DNA of 64,000 nucleotides from Terracoccus sp. 273MFTsu3.1 (GCF_000383675.1 NZ_KB911828.1:1-64000); one strand, 5' to 3'; shown: positions 1-9,108, counted from the stretch's first letter. Numbers and translations: made by a program. Notes: generated by a model from the letters alone, not told the origin.

Positions 1-1031
1 ACGTTGTTGATGCCGAAGTTCTCCTCCATCGGCGTCAGCTTGTAGAGCTGCTCGAGGACGGCGTCGGGGTTGAAGCCGTTCTTGATCTCGATGACGAGGC
101 GCAGGCCGTGCTGCCGGTCGGAGAGGTCCTTGAGGTCGGCGATGCCCTGCAGCTTCTTGCCCTGGACGAGGTCCTTGACCTTGTCGATGACCTTCTCGGG
201 TCCGACGAGGTAGGGCAGCTCGGTGACGACGATGCCCTTGCGGCGCGGCGTGATCGACTCGATGCGTGCCGTGGCCCGGGTGCGGAAGCTGCCGCGCCCG
301 GTGAGGTAGGCGTCGCGGATGCCCTCGAGGCCGACGATCTTGCCGCCACAGGGCAGGTCGGGCCCCGGGACGAACTTCATGAGGTCCTCGAGCGAGCACG
401 TCGGGTTGGCGATGAGGTGCCGCGCGGCTCCGATGACCTCGACGAGGTTGTGCGGGGGCATGTTCGTGGCCATGCCGACCGCGATGCCGGCGGCGCCGTT
501 GACGAGGAGGTTGGGGTAGGCCGCGGGCATGACCCCGGGCTGGAGCTGGGTGTCGTCGTAGTTGGGGACGAAGTCGACGGTGTCCTCGTCGAGGCCCGCG
601 ACCATGAGGAGCGCGGCGTTGGCCATGCGCGCCTCGGTGTACCGCGCGGCGGCCGGTCCGTCGTCGAGGGAGCCGAAGTTGCCGTGCCCGTCGACGAGGG
701 GCAGGCGCAGCGTGAAGGGCTGGGCCATGCGCACGAGGGCGTCGTAGATCGCCTGGTCGCCGTGCGGGTGGTACTTGCCCATCACCTCGCCGACGACGCG
801 CTGGCTCTTGACGTGGCCGCGGTCGGGCCGCAGCCCGAGCTCGTTGGCCCCGTAGAGGATGCGTCGCTGGACGGGCTTGAGCCCGTCCCGGGCGTCGGGC
901 AGGGCCCGGCTGTAGATGACGCTGTAGGAGTACTCGAGGAAGGCGTTCTGCATCTCCTCCTCGACGTCGATGCCGACGATCTTCTCCTCGAAGTCCTCCG
1001 GTGGAGGCGGGGGGGTCTTTCCACGGGCCAT
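1..1031 (-). CDS. parC: DNA topoisomerase IV subunit A (ParC/GyrA family), 3' end outside window
   Basis: Type IIA topoisomerase breakage-reunion subunit that works with ParE to decatenate or relax DNA. 343 codons are visible, running off the left edge, so the C-terminal part is missing. The N-terminus is proline-rich ([12 protein letters not shown]), followed by the conserved [23 protein letters not shown] segment (residues about 35-57). The QRDR motif HPHGDQ is at 88-93 and the active-site tyrosine is Tyr131 in RYTEARM. The residue at the classical quinolone-contact serine position is Gln93. The ATG at 1029-1031 is preceded by AAGGAG (1043-1048) at good spacing. Topo IV rather than gyrase A is inferred from the N-terminal style of the actinobacterial ParC paralogue; a GyrA assignment is the alternative. 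Confidence 0.85.
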   Translation of the reverse strand, partial: MARGKTPPPPPEDFEEKIVGIDVEEEMQNAFLEYSYSVIYSRALPDARDGLKPVQRRILYGANELGLRPDRGHVKSQRVVGEVMGKYHPHGDQAIYDALVRMAQPFTLRLPLVDGHGNFGSLDDGPAAARYTEARMANAALLMVAGLDEDTVDFVPNYDDTQLQPGVMPAAYPNLLVNGAAGIAVGMATNMPPHNLVEVIGAARHLIANPTCSLEDLMKFVPGPDLPCGGKIVGLEGIRDAYLTGRGSFRTRATARIESITPRRKGIVVTELPYLVGPEKVIDKVKDLVQGKKLQGIADLKDLSDRQHGLRLVIEIKNGFNPDAVLEQLYKLTPMEENFGINN

Positions 1032-1087
1032 GCCGGGTGGTGCTCCTTGCCGCTAGCGGGTGAACACCCCATCTTCGCGCAGGGTGG

Positions 1088-1708
1088 TCACGGCTTCTCA
1101 CCTGCCACGCCGAAACGGCCCCAGTGGGCCACTTCGCGGCCGGTGCGCCGGTGCCGTCGGAGGCTCGGGCTCCTGGGTCCCGGGAGGGCATACCCGATGG
1201 ACACGACGCCCACGATGCTGCGCGTCGAGGGGATGCCGAACGCCTCGTGGACGGCGTCGTGGCGCTCCGGCGGCACCCCGAAGAAGAGGCTGCCGAGGCC
1301 CTCGTCGGTGGCGGTGAGCAGGATGAGGAGCGAGGCCATGCCCGTGTCGACGTCCCAGTAGGGCACGGGCCAGCGCGCCTCGTCCCGGTCGGTCCACCCC
1401 TTGTCGGGCGCCGCGTAGCGGTCGAGGTAGGCGTCCTTGTGCGACAGACACAGCACGAGCACCGGAGCCGCGCGTATGCCGTCGAGCCAGGGGTCGCTCG
1501 CACCGGCGGGCTCCGTCGTGGCCGCCCAGAAGGCGTCGCGCTCGGGCGGTGCGGTGAGCACGACGAAGTCCCAGCCCTGGCTGAACCCGGCGCTCGGGGA
1601 GCGCACCGCGTTGGCGAGGCAGCGCTCCACGACCTCGCGCGGGACCTCCCGGTCGGGGTCGTAACGGCGGACCATGCGCCGGGAGCGGACGACGTCGGTG
1701 AACTCCAT
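1088..1708 (-). CDS. Nitroreductase family protein
   Basis: 206-residue flavin-dependent nitroreductase-family enzyme, a family that reduces nitro or enone compounds with NAD(P)H and FMN. The N-terminal motif VVRSRRMVRRYD (residues about 5-17) is the FMN-phosphate-binding arginine segment of the family. SPSAGFSQGWDFVVL follows, and a C-terminal GLGSLFFGVP segment precedes the dimer-swapped end. The ATG at 1706-1708 starts directly before this conserved block. A longer in-frame opening upstream has no family similarity. An xAnnnT hexamer (1715-1720) lies six bases before the ATG, so leaderless expression is possible. The gene is divergent from the acetyltransferase gene. The substrate is unknown. 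Confidence 0.8.
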   Translation of the reverse strand: MEFTDVVRSRRMVRRYDPDREVPREVVERCLANAVRSPSAGFSQGWDFVVLTAPPERDAFWAATTEPAGASDPWLDGIRAAPVLVLCLSHKDAYLDRYAAPDKGWTDRDEARWPVPYWDVDTGMASLLILLTATDEGLGSLFFGVPPERHDAVHEAFGIPSTRSIVGVVSIGYALPGPRSPSLRRHRRTGREVAHWGRFGVAGEKP

Positions 1709-1751
1709 GCGACCACACTCCCATCTCCCGGGGCCGTGCAGCCCGACGTGA

Positions 1752-1757
1752 CACGAT
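1752..1757 (+). promoter_or_regulatory. Candidate leaderless -10 (weak match) for the Pat-like gene
   Basis: CACGAT lies exactly six bases before the ATG at 1764. It matches the actinobacterial -10 pattern TAnnnT at all but the first position. No Shine-Dalgarno sequence is visible. The placement matches several stronger examples in this window. Confidence 0.3.
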
Positions 1758-1763
1758 GAGGGC

Positions 1764-4463
1764 ATGGAGGGTGGCGAGCTCAGCGACGACACCGGTGCGA
1801 TCGAGCGGGTCTCGGCGCAGGCCACGGGTGCCCCCGTCGAGTGGGAGGCGGACGTCGTGCTCCGGGACGGCACCGTGGCGCACGTCCGGCCGATCACGCC
1901 CGACGACGCAGACGGCATCCGCCACTTCCACAGCCTCCAGTCGGAGGAGTCGATCTACCTGCGCTTCTTCGCCCCGTTGCGCGAGCTGAGCGCCCGGGAC
2001 CTCCACCGCTTCACGCACGTCGACCACCATGACCGGGTCGCCCTCGTCGCGACCCTCGACGGCGAGATCATCGGGATCGGCCGCTACGACCGCATCGACC
2101 CGACGTCGGCCGAGGTCGCCTTCAACATCTCGGACCACTACCAGGGCAAGGGCATCGGCTCGGTCATGCTCGAGCACCTCGCCGCCATCGCGCAGGAGAT
2201 GGGCATCAACCGGTTCGTCGCCGAGGTCCTGCCGCAGAACCGCAAGATGCTCACCGTCTTCAAGGAGGCGGGCTACGAGGTCACGCACCACATCGAGGAC
2301 GGCGTCGTCGAGGTCTCCTTCGACATCTCGCCGACCGAGCAGAGCAAGGCCGTCCAGCTCTCGCGCGAGCACCGCGCCGAGTCCCGCAGCATGCACACGA
2401 TCCTCTTCCCGGAGCGCGTCGCGATCATCGGCGCGAGCCGGCGCGAGGAGTCGATCGGCGCTCTCGTCGTGCGCAACATCCTCGCCGCCGGCTACCGGGG
2501 GCAGCTCTACCCCATCCACCGGGTGGCCGACCGGATCCAGGGCCTCACGGCCTACCCGAGCATCCACGACGTGCCCGAACCCGTCGACCTCGCCATCGTC
2601 GTCGTCCCGGCGGCGCAGGCCATCGAGGTCGTCAAGGACTGCGGCAAGGCGGGCGTCAAGGCGCTCCTCGTCATGTCGGCCGGTTTTGCCGAGGCGGGGG
2701 AGGAGGGAGTCCGCCTGCAGGAGAAGCTCCGTCGTCGAGTGCGCCGTGCCGGCATGCGCATCGTCGGGCCCAACAGCTTCGGCCTCATCAACAACGACCC
2801 GTCGGTCCGCCTCAACGCCACGCTCGCCTCGGTGATCCCCGAGTCCGGTCGCCTCGGACTCTTCGCCCAGAGCGGCGCGCTCGGCGTCGCGGTGCTCGCC
2901 TCCGCGGCCCGCCGCGGCCTCGGCATCTCGGTGTTCGCGTCGGCCGGCAACCGCGTCGACGTCTCGGGCAACGACCTCATGCAGTACTGGATCGACGACC
3001 AGGAGACCGACACCGTCGGCCTCTACCTCGAGTCGATGGGCAACCCGCGCAAGTTCTCGCGCATCGCCCGGGCGCTCGCGGCGGTCAAGCCCGTCGTCGT
3101 CGTGAGCTCAGGGGTGTCGAGCTTCGCCGCCCCACCCGGCCACCGGACCCGCGTCACCAACGTGCCCCCACAGGCGTTCGACGCGCTGCTGCGCCAGGCC
3201 GGCGTCATCCGGGTCGAGAACGTCCACCAGCTCTTCGACGTCGCCCAGCTGACGCTCCACCAGCCGCTCCCGAAGGGCGACCGTGTCGCCATCGTCGGCA
3301 ACTCCGACGCCTTGGGCGCGCTGAGTGCGAGCGCGTGCGTCAGCTGGGGGCTGCGCGTGACGCACGGCCCCGTCTCGCTGCCCCCGCAGGCCTCGGCCGA
3401 GGAGTTCGCCGCCGCGCTCGATGCGGCCTTCGCGGACCCCGAGGTCGACAGCGTCGTCGCCGCCTTCATCCCGCCCCTCGTGACGCAGGACGAGGAGGTG
3501 CACATGGCCGTCCGCACCATCGTCGCTGACCACGAGAAGCCTTGTGTCGCGACGTTCCTCGGCATGCGCGGTGTCGGTGACGGACTCTCCTACGAGCAGA
3601 ACGGCACCCGGCGGTCCGTGCCGGCGTACTCGATGCCCGAGGACGGCATCCGGGCGCTCAACGCCGTCACGCGCTACGCGCTCTGGCGCCAGCGCGACCG
3701 CGGCACCCAGGTCGCCCCGGTGGGCATCGACCGGCTCCGTGCGGAGTCGCTGCTCGACGGCTACCTGGCAGACAGTCCCGACGGACGCGCGCTGACACGC
3801 GAGGAGGCGCGAGACCTGCTCGGCGCCTACGGCATACGCGTCTGGCCCGCGGTGGAGGTCGCGGGCGTCGACGCGGCGGTGGCCGCGGCCGACGAGCTGA
3901 CCTACCCCGTCATCCTCAAGTCGACCTCGCCCGTCGTGCGCCACCAGCCCGGCCTCGTCGGGGTGCGTGGCGACCTCGTCGACGCCGAGGCCGTCCGTGA
4001 CGCGCACACGTCGCTGACCCAGCGTCTGGGTCCGCTCGGGGCCGATCGGTTCGTCGTCCAGCGGATGGCCGTCCCCGGCGTGTCCTGCGTCATCCGCGCC
4101 ACCGAGGACCCGCTCTTCGGTCCGGTGGTCAGCTTCTCCGTCGCCGGGCCGCCCACCGAGCTGCTCGGTGACGTCGCGCACCGCATCCCGCCGCTCACCG
4201 ACGTCGACGTCACCGACCTCATCGACAGCGTCAAGGCGGCGCCGCTCCTCAGCGGCCACCGCGGCGCGGCGCCCGTGCACCGGGCGGCGCTCGCCGACCT
4301 CATCGCGCGGCTCTCGGTCCTCGCCGACGACCACCCCGAGCTGTCCTCGGTCGAGCTCAACCCCGTCAACGCCTGGACCGGCGGGGTCGACGTGCTCGGC
4401 GCCGAGGTCGTCGTGCGACCGGCCCTCGTGCGCAAGGACCCGGGCCGCCGCCGGATGACCTGA
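1764..4463 (+). CDS. GNAT - acyl-CoA synthetase (NDP-forming) fusion, Pat-type protein lysine acetyltransferase
   Basis: 899-residue two-part protein. Residues about 25-175 form a GNAT acetyltransferase domain with the acetyl-CoA loop in NISDHYQGKGIGSVMLEHL. Residues about 205-660 are the CoA-binding and ligase-like domains of NDP-forming acyl-CoA synthetases (VAIIGASRREESIGALVVRN; IVGPNSFGLIN; LFAQSGALGVAV). Residues about 680-890 are an ATP-grasp-like domain (YPVILKSTSPVVRHQ; VELNPVNAW). Pat/PatZ enzymes acetylate and switch off acetyl-CoA synthetases and other metabolic enzymes. The GNAT domain is N-terminal here, as in several actinobacterial forms, rather than C-terminal as in enterobacterial Pat. 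It is followed by DUF5998, a phosphodiesterase and tdk, an order also known from Streptomyces. Confidence 0.85.
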   Translation: MEGGELSDDTGAIERVSAQATGAPVEWEADVVLRDGTVAHVRPITPDDADGIRHFHSLQSEESIYLRFFAPLRELSARDLHRFTHVDHHDRVALVATLDGEIIGIGRYDRIDPTSAEVAFNISDHYQGKGIGSVMLEHLAAIAQEMGINRFVAEVLPQNRKMLTVFKEAGYEVTHHIEDGVVEVSFDISPTEQSKAVQLSREHRAESRSMHTILFPERVAIIGASRREESIGALVVRNILAAGYRGQLYPIHRVADRIQGLTAYPSIHDVPEPVDLAIVVVPAAQAIEVVKDCGKAGVKALLVMSAGFAEAGEEGVRLQEKLRRRVRRAGMRIVGPNSFGLINNDPSVRLNATLASVIPESGRLGLFAQSGALGVAVLASAARRGLGISVFASAGNRVDVSGNDLMQYWIDDQETDTVGLYLESMGNPRKFSRIARALAAVKPVVVVSSGVSSFAAPPGHRTRVTNVPPQAFDALLRQAGVIRVENVHQLFDVAQLTLHQPLPKGDRVAIVGNSDALGALSASACVSWGLRVTHGPVSLPPQASAEEFAAALDAAFADPEVDSVVAAFIPPLVTQDEEVHMAVRTIVADHEKPCVATFLGMRGVGDGLSYEQNGTRRSVPAYSMPEDGIRALNAVTRYALWRQRDRGTQVAPVGIDRLRAESLLDGYLADSPDGRALTREEARDLLGAYGIRVWPAVEVAGVDAAVAAADELTYPVILKSTSPVVRHQPGLVGVRGDLVDAEAVRDAHTSLTQRLGPLGADRFVVQRMAVPGVSCVIRATEDPLFGPVVSFSVAGPPTELLGDVAHRIPPLTDVDVTDLIDSVKAAPLLSGHRGAAPVHRAALADLIARLSVLADDHPELSSVELNPVNAWTGGVDVLGAEVVVRPALVRKDPGRRRMT

Positions 4464-4522
4464 CGCAGCACGGTGTGGACCGCTCGGAGAGGTCACGCCC
4501 GCGCTGGTGCAAGGATGGGGGT

Positions 4523-5122
4523 ATGCGACGCGTCACCCCGGGCACCGGCCGAGTCCTTCCCGAAGACCTCACCGAGGCGATCACCCGTGCCGGCTACTAC
4601 CCCTCGCTCGTCTGCGACGTCGTCGAGTCGGCGATCGCCGACGACGAGGTCGTCTCGCACCTCGTGCACCAGGAGACGACCTTCGACCACGAGACGGTGC
4701 GCCGACACGTGACCGTGCTCGTCGTCACCCCGCAGCGGCTCGTCATCGCCCATGCCGACGACCATGCCGAGTCCGAGGACAAGCTCATGGCGACGGCCAC
4801 GACCGAGACGGTGCCGCTCGCCGCCGTCCGGGGCGTCATGCTGACCCACGTCGTGGCGCAGCCCGACACCTTCGCGCCCGGCACGCACGGTCGTGACCTC
4901 ACGCTGACGCTCGGGTGGGGCGCGGTGAGCCGGCTCGACATGATCCCCGCTGCCTGTGGCGACCCGGACTGCACGTCCGACCACGGCTTCGAGGGCACCA
5001 TCGCCTCCGACGACATCTCGCTGCGCGTCAGCTCGGCCGCCGACGGCGAGGACGCCGTGGGCCGGGCCATGAGCTTCGCCCGGGTGCTCTCCGCGAGCAT
5101 CGGCGGCGGCACGGCTCGCTGA
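4523..5122 (+). CDS. DUF5998 family protein
   Basis: 199 residues. The segments ITRAGYYPSLVCDVVESA, LVHQETTFDHETVRRHVTVLV and ACGDPDCTSDHGFEG are characteristic of DUF5998, an actinobacteria-restricted family of unknown function. CGDPDC could bind a metal. No signal peptide or membrane segment is evident, so it is probably cytoplasmic. The ATG at 4523 is preferred to an upstream in-frame GTG (4475) because AAGGAT sits just before it and family members begin near the LTEAITRAGYYP block. It lies between the acetyltransferase gene and the phosphodiesterase gene, ten bases from the latter, so the two are probably co-transcribed. Confidence 0.75.
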   Translation: MRRVTPGTGRVLPEDLTEAITRAGYYPSLVCDVVESAIADDEVVSHLVHQETTFDHETVRRHVTVLVVTPQRLVIAHADDHAESEDKLMATATTETVPLAAVRGVMLTHVVAQPDTFAPGTHGRDLTLTLGWGAVSRLDMIPAACGDPDCTSDHGFEGTIASDDISLRVSSAADGEDAVGRAMSFARVLSASIGGGTAR

Positions 5123-5132
5123 CCAGCACACC

Positions 5133-6293
5133 GTGCCCGACGACCTGACCGCCCACGCGCCGACGCCGACCGACTGGTCGGCGGGCACCCTGGCCTCCGT
5201 GCTCCCGTCGGTCGCCGACCGACTCGGCGTGCCCGTGTATGCCGGCCGCGACGTCTTCGACCTGCCCACCGTCCCGCGCACCGTCGTCGTGCTCGTCGAC
5301 GGGCTCGGTCACGACCTGCTGCGCCAGCGCAGCGGCCACGCACCCTTCCTGCGCAGCCACCTCGGCACCGCGCACCGGGTGCCGTGCGGCTTCCCGACGA
5401 CGACCGCGACCTCGATGGGGACCTTCGGCACCGGCCTGCCCCCGGGGTCGCACGGGCTGGTCGGCATGCAGGTGCTCGATCCGGCCACCGACCGGCTGCT
5501 CAACGAGCTGTCCTGGGAGGACGGTCCCGACCCGCGCGCCTGGCAGCCGAACGAGACCGTCTTCGAGGCCGCCGAGAACGCCGGCGTCTCGGTGACCATG
5601 GTGGGTCCGCACTACTTCGACGGTTCGGGGCTGACCACCGCGGCGCTGCGGGGCGGCCGCTTCCGGGTCGGACGCACCCTCGACGACCGCGTGTCCGCCG
5701 CTGCGTCGGCGGTGCGGGCCACCCCGCGAGCCCTCGTCTACCTCTACTGGGGCGACGTCGACAAGATCGGCCACGTCCACGGCTGCCAGTCGTGGCAGTG
5801 GGGCGACGAGGTGGAGTCGGTCGACGCCGCGCTGCGACAGCTCGCCGCGCGCGTGCCGGACGACACCTCGATCGTCGTCACGGCCGACCACGGCATGGTC
5901 GACGTGCCCTTCCACGACCGCATCGACCTCGTGCACGAGCCCGGTCTCATGGCCGGCGTGCGGCACCTCGGCGGCGAGCCGCGCAACCTCCAGCTCTATG
6001 CCGAGCCCGGCGCCGCCGCCGACGTCGAGCAGGCGTGGGTGGCCCGGCTCGGCGACCGCGCCCGGATCCTCACCCGGGAGCGCGCCGTCGACGAGGGGTG
6101 GTTCGGCCCGGTGCGAGCAGGGGTCGAGGGCCGCATCGGCGACCTGCTCGTCGTGACGGAGGGGTCCTTCGCGGTCGTGCACTCGGGGCTGATGCGCCGC
6201 GAGGTGGTCGCGCTGCTCGGGCTGCACGGTTCGACGAGCGACGCGGAACTCGCCGTGCCGGTGGTCGTGGTGCCACCCCGCCGCGGCGCCTAG
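5133..6293 (+). CDS. Alkaline-phosphatase superfamily phosphodiesterase/nucleotide pyrophosphatase
   Basis: 386 residues of the alkaline phosphatase superfamily, type I phosphodiesterase/nucleotide pyrophosphatase branch. Metal and nucleophile signatures are VVLVDGLGHDLL (first Asp, residues about 50-60), FPTTTATSMGTFGTG (the catalytic Thr lies here, about 88-102), YLYWGDVDKIGHVHG (Asp/His ligands) and VVTADHGMVDV (Asp-His). It should hydrolyse phosphodiester or pyrophosphate bonds using two metal ions; the substrate is unknown. No signal peptide is seen at the GTG start (5133). The stop codon TAG at 6291-6293 overlaps the candidate promoter of tdk. Confidence 0.8.
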   Translation: MPDDLTAHAPTPTDWSAGTLASVLPSVADRLGVPVYAGRDVFDLPTVPRTVVVLVDGLGHDLLRQRSGHAPFLRSHLGTAHRVPCGFPTTTATSMGTFGTGLPPGSHGLVGMQVLDPATDRLLNELSWEDGPDPRAWQPNETVFEAAENAGVSVTMVGPHYFDGSGLTTAALRGGRFRVGRTLDDRVSAAASAVRATPRALVYLYWGDVDKIGHVHGCQSWQWGDEVESVDAALRQLAARVPDDTSIVVTADHGMVDVPFHDRIDLVHEPGLMAGVRHLGGEPRNLQLYAEPGAAADVEQAWVARLGDRARILTRERAVDEGWFGPVRAGVEGRIGDLLVVTEGSFAVVHSGLMRREVVALLGLHGSTSDAELAVPVVVVPPRRGA

Positions 6294-6296
6294 GGT
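6291..6296 (+). promoter_or_regulatory. Candidate -10 element for leaderless tdk transcription
   Basis: TAGGGT fits the TAnnnT -10 pattern and ends eight bases before the GTG of tdk, with no ribosome-binding site in between. The element includes the stop codon of the upstream gene. The same hexamer and eight-base spacing precede dut at 12844. Confidence 0.45.
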
Positions 6297-6304
6297 GGTG
6301 CCTC

Positions 6305-6997
6305 GTGGCTGAGCTCGTCTTCTTCTCCGGGACCATGGACTGCGGCAAGTCGACCCTCGCCCTCCAGATGGACCACAACCACGGCGCACGGGGTCGCGTC
6401 GGTCTGATCTTCACCAAGATGGACCGCGCCGGCACCAACGTCCTCAGCTCGCGGCTCGGTCTCTCGACCGGGGCGCTCGAGGTCCGCGACGACCTCGACT
6501 TCTGGGAGGCGATCGTCGACCGGGCCACGGCGGGCACCCGCATCGACTACCTCATCTGCGACGAGGCCCAGTTCTACACCAGCGACCAGGTGGAGCAGCT
6601 GGCGCGGATCGTCGACGAGATGGACGTCGACGTCTTCGCCTTCGGCATCACCGCGGACTTCCGCACCGAGCTCTTCCCGGGCAGCAAGCGGCTCATCGAG
6701 CTCGCCGACAAGGTGCAGGTGCTCCAGGTGGAGGCGCTGTGCTGGTGTGGCCGTCGCGCCACGACCAACGCCCGCGTCATGGACGGCGTCATGGTCGTCG
6801 AGGGCGAGCAGGTCGTCGTCGGCGACACGAAGCCCGGCACGACCGGGCTCGTCGAGTACGAGGTGCTCTGCCGTCGGCACTACATGCGCCGGATGACCTC
6901 GCACGCCGCGCGGGCCGCCGCGATCTCGCCCGAGGTGCTGCCCTTCGACCTCGATGTGTGCCCACTGCCGCCGCTGCCGATCACCCAGGCCGACTAG
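6305..6997 (+). CDS. tdk: Thymidine kinase (type II)
   Basis: 230 residues; phosphorylates thymidine to dTMP in the salvage pathway. The P-loop GTMDCGKST is at residues about 8-16. DEAQFYT (about 89-95) carries the Walker B and catalytic Glu. The lasso and zinc region has the cysteine pairs ALCWCGRRA and VLCRRHY. The length is typical of the tetrameric bacterial type II enzyme. The GTG start at 6305 is the only start that keeps the AELVFFSGTM beginning; it has no Shine-Dalgarno sequence but a TAGGGT hexamer eight bases upstream. The gene runs convergently towards sepH, with the 52-bp repeat array in between. Confidence 0.93.
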   Translation: MAELVFFSGTMDCGKSTLALQMDHNHGARGRVGLIFTKMDRAGTNVLSSRLGLSTGALEVRDDLDFWEAIVDRATAGTRIDYLICDEAQFYTSDQVEQLARIVDEMDVDVFAFGITADFRTELFPGSKRLIELADKVQVLQVEALCWCGRRATTNARVMDGVMVVEGEQVVVGDTKPGTTGLVEYEVLCRRHYMRRMTSHAARAAAISPEVLPFDLDVCPLPPLPITQAD

Positions 6998-7061
6998 CGT
7001 CCCCGCCGTCGACCGACGGCGTATGCCGTCCCGCGGGCTCCCTTCGACCGCTCACCCCCGC

Positions 7062-7350
7062 GCCGCGGCCCCCGAACCGTCGCGCCAGGCTGTGACGATG
7101 CCGCGGTAGGGGCGCCGTGGCCCCGGAACCGTCGGGCCAGGGTGTGACGAAGCCGCGTTAGGGGCGCCGTGGCCCCCGAACCTGCGGGCCAGGGTGTGAC
7201 GAGGCCGCGTTAGGGGCGCCGCGGCCCCCGAACCTGCGGGCAGGGTGTGACGATGCCGCGGTATGGGCGCCGTGGCCCCCGAACCGTCGGGCCAGGGTGT
7301 GACGAGGCCGCGGTATGGGCGCCGTGGCCCCCGAACCGTCGGGCTCGTCG
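7062..7350. repeat. 52-bp tandem repeat array, about 5.5 copies, between tdk and sepH
   Basis: Copies start at 7062, 7114, 7166, 7218, 7269 and 7321. The fourth is one base short and the last is truncated at about 7347. Each unit begins GCCGTGGCCCCCGAACC, continues with GGGCCAGGGTGTGACGA and ends with a CCGCGGTA-like segment. Most copies can fold CCCGA-ACCG-TCGGG into a short hairpin. Copies differ at only a few positions. It fills the whole gap between two convergent genes and ends close to the sepH stop codon. There are no unique spacers, so it is not CRISPR. It may act as a two-way transcription terminator or be a neutral minisatellite. Confidence 0.9.
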
Positions 7351-7364
7351 GGGTCGGCGGACCG

Positions 7365-8948
7365 TCAGTCGTTCTTGCGGCCGAACATGATGTCGTCCCA
7401 GCTCGGCACGCTGGGTCGTCCCGACTTGCGGGCCGGCGGCGCAGGGCGGGGCACGGGCTTAGCGGCCGGGGCCGCCGCTCTCTGCTCGACGACGTCGTAG
7501 CCGTCGTCGTCGGGCTCGGCGGACACGTCCCGGTCCTCGGCCTCGGGGGAGGGGTCGGACTGCGCAGCGGGCACGCGGGACAGTCGTCGGGCCTCGTCGC
7601 GTCGGCGGGTGGCCGGACGCAGCGGCTGCTCGACCGCAAGCGGGCCGTCCGCCGGCTCGTCCGTCGGGGCCCCGTCGTCGGCACCCTCAGCCTCGCCGTC
7701 GAGGTCGATGTCGATGTCGTCCTGGTCGTGGTCGTCGTCGTGGTCGTCGTCGTGGTCGTCGTCGTGGTCGTGGTCGAGAGCATCCTCGGCGGCCTCGTCG
7801 ACAACATCCTCGGCAACCTCCTCGGCGACGTCCTTGCGAGCGGCGTCGTGCACTGATCCGGCCGAGGTGGGAGCTGCGAGCTCGTCGCCTCGCTCAGCCT
7901 CGGCTGCCGGCTCTGCATCGTCGGCACGCTCGGTCGGTGCCGTGGCAGTCGGCTGCTGCTCCGGTGCCTGCCGCACCGGCTGGGTCGGCTCGGTGCGGCG
8001 TGCCTTGCGGCGGGCGGCGTCGACCCCGACGCGCTGCGCGACGGAACCGGTCTTGACGACCTCGGGGTCGTCCTCCGGGTGCGTGTGCGCCGGGGGAGGC
8101 AGCTCGTCGCGAGGGTCGCCGGCGAGCTCCTCGAGCGGCAGGGCCTCCTCGGGCGCCTCGTCGAGTCCGGGGACCTCGGTGGACTTGGGGCGGCGGCGAC
8201 GACCGCGCTGGGCGCTGCGCTCGCGCATGGCCGCCATGAGGTCGACGGTCTCGCCCTCGCGGCGGCGCATCGTCGAGGCGCCGACCCCGCCCTCTGCCTC
8301 GACGTCGTAGACGCGGCTCGGACGGTTCGAGGCGCTGAGGTGTGGCGCCGGGATCGGACCGGGAGCCTGCTGGTCCTCGTCCTCGCTGAGCCAACGGGCC
8401 TCGTCGTCGACGGCCGAGACGGTGCGGGCGAGCGGGTCGAACTGCCAGGCGGCCTCCCGCTCGCGCCCACCGGCGGTGAAGAGCAGCAGGACGGTCCAGG
8501 CGCCCTTGTCGGTGCGACGGGAGTCCCAGCGCGCCGTGACGGAGTCGATCTCGCGGGTGCGCAGCCGCTCGGTGACGCGCGCGTCGAGGGTGGGTGCCGC
8601 GCCGTGGGAGCCACCGCGCGGGCGCAGCCGGACCTGACGGGCGAGACCGGCCACGTGCTCGCGCTCGGCGAGGATCGGACCCTCGTAGCGGTGCACCTTC
8701 TCGACGGGCCAGCCGGCGCGCTCGGCGACCTCCTCGGCGGTGTGACCGGCCCGGATCATCGCCTGGACGTCCTTGGGCCGCAGTCCGCCCGAGATCTCGA
8801 TCTGGAGCTGGCCGAGCCGCGGTCGGTCCCGCCGCACCGCGGCACGGAGCGAGTCGTCGAGGGGGACGGAGAAGCGGTGGCCCTCGTCGTCGGCCAGCAG
8901 CAGGTGCAATCCGTCCTCGTGGACGCCGACGAGCCTGAGGTGCTGCAT
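7365..8948 (-). CDS. sepH: SepH-like septation protein (DUF3071 N-terminal domain)
   Basis: 527 residues. The N-terminal domain (MQHLRLVGVHEDGLHLLLAD onward, residues about 1-170) is DUF3071, including the helix-turn-helix-like PKDVQAMIRAGHTAEEVAERAGWPVEKVHRYEGPI. In Streptomyces and mycobacteria SepH binds FtsZ and stimulates Z-ring assembly. The C-terminal two thirds are low-complexity and charged, with an Asp/His-rich run (repeated DDDHDDDH) at roughly residues 395-415, then Pro/Ala-rich sequence. It ends in a conserved-looking tail, SVPSWDDIMFGRKND. The ATG at 8948 has GGGAG nine bases upstream. It is convergent with tdk and divergent from the TRIC channel gene. Confidence 0.82.
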   Translation of the reverse strand: MQHLRLVGVHEDGLHLLLADDEGHRFSVPLDDSLRAAVRRDRPRLGQLQIEISGGLRPKDVQAMIRAGHTAEEVAERAGWPVEKVHRYEGPILAEREHVAGLARQVRLRPRGGSHGAAPTLDARVTERLRTREIDSVTARWDSRRTDKGAWTVLLLFTAGGREREAAWQFDPLARTVSAVDDEARWLSEDEDQQAPGPIPAPHLSASNRPSRVYDVEAEGGVGASTMRRREGETVDLMAAMRERSAQRGRRRRPKSTEVPGLDEAPEEALPLEELAGDPRDELPPPAHTHPEDDPEVVKTGSVAQRVGVDAARRKARRTEPTQPVRQAPEQQPTATAPTERADDAEPAAEAERGDELAAPTSAGSVHDAARKDVAEEVAEDVVDEAAEDALDHDHDDDHDDDHDDDHDQDDIDIDLDGEAEGADDGAPTDEPADGPLAVEQPLRPATRRRDEARRLSRVPAAQSDPSPEAEDRDVSAEPDDDGYDVVEQRAAAPAAKPVPRPAPPARKSGRPSVPSWDDIMFGRKND

Positions 8949-9012
8949 GGGTGGGTCTCCCGGTACCGAGTCTGCGTGGTCCTGCCGTGATGGTGTCCGG
9001 TGGCCCGCGTCG

Positions 9013-9029
9013 CGCGACGTGATGTCGCG
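9013..9029. promoter_or_regulatory. Inverted repeat in the sepH/TRIC divergent region
   Basis: CGCGAC-GTGAT-GTCGCG is a perfect six-base inverted repeat with a five-base centre, in the 176-bp divergent gap between sepH and the TRIC gene. It could be an operator or chance GC-rich symmetry. Confidence 0.25.
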
Positions 9030-9108
9030 TCCCGGGGGCCGGCCGTGCGCCGTGCTGTCGAGCATGCCACCGGCCCGGGTGCCCACCAAAGCGACCACGC
9101 CGCACGGG

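Noticed and set aside
4475-4522. Upstream GTG start giving a 16-residue longer DUF5998 protein
   Set aside because: The extra residues have no family character, and the ATG at 4523 has better upstream signals.
7062-7350. Repeat array considered as CRISPR
   Set aside because: Units are directly contiguous 52-mers with no unique spacers, and no cas gene is present.
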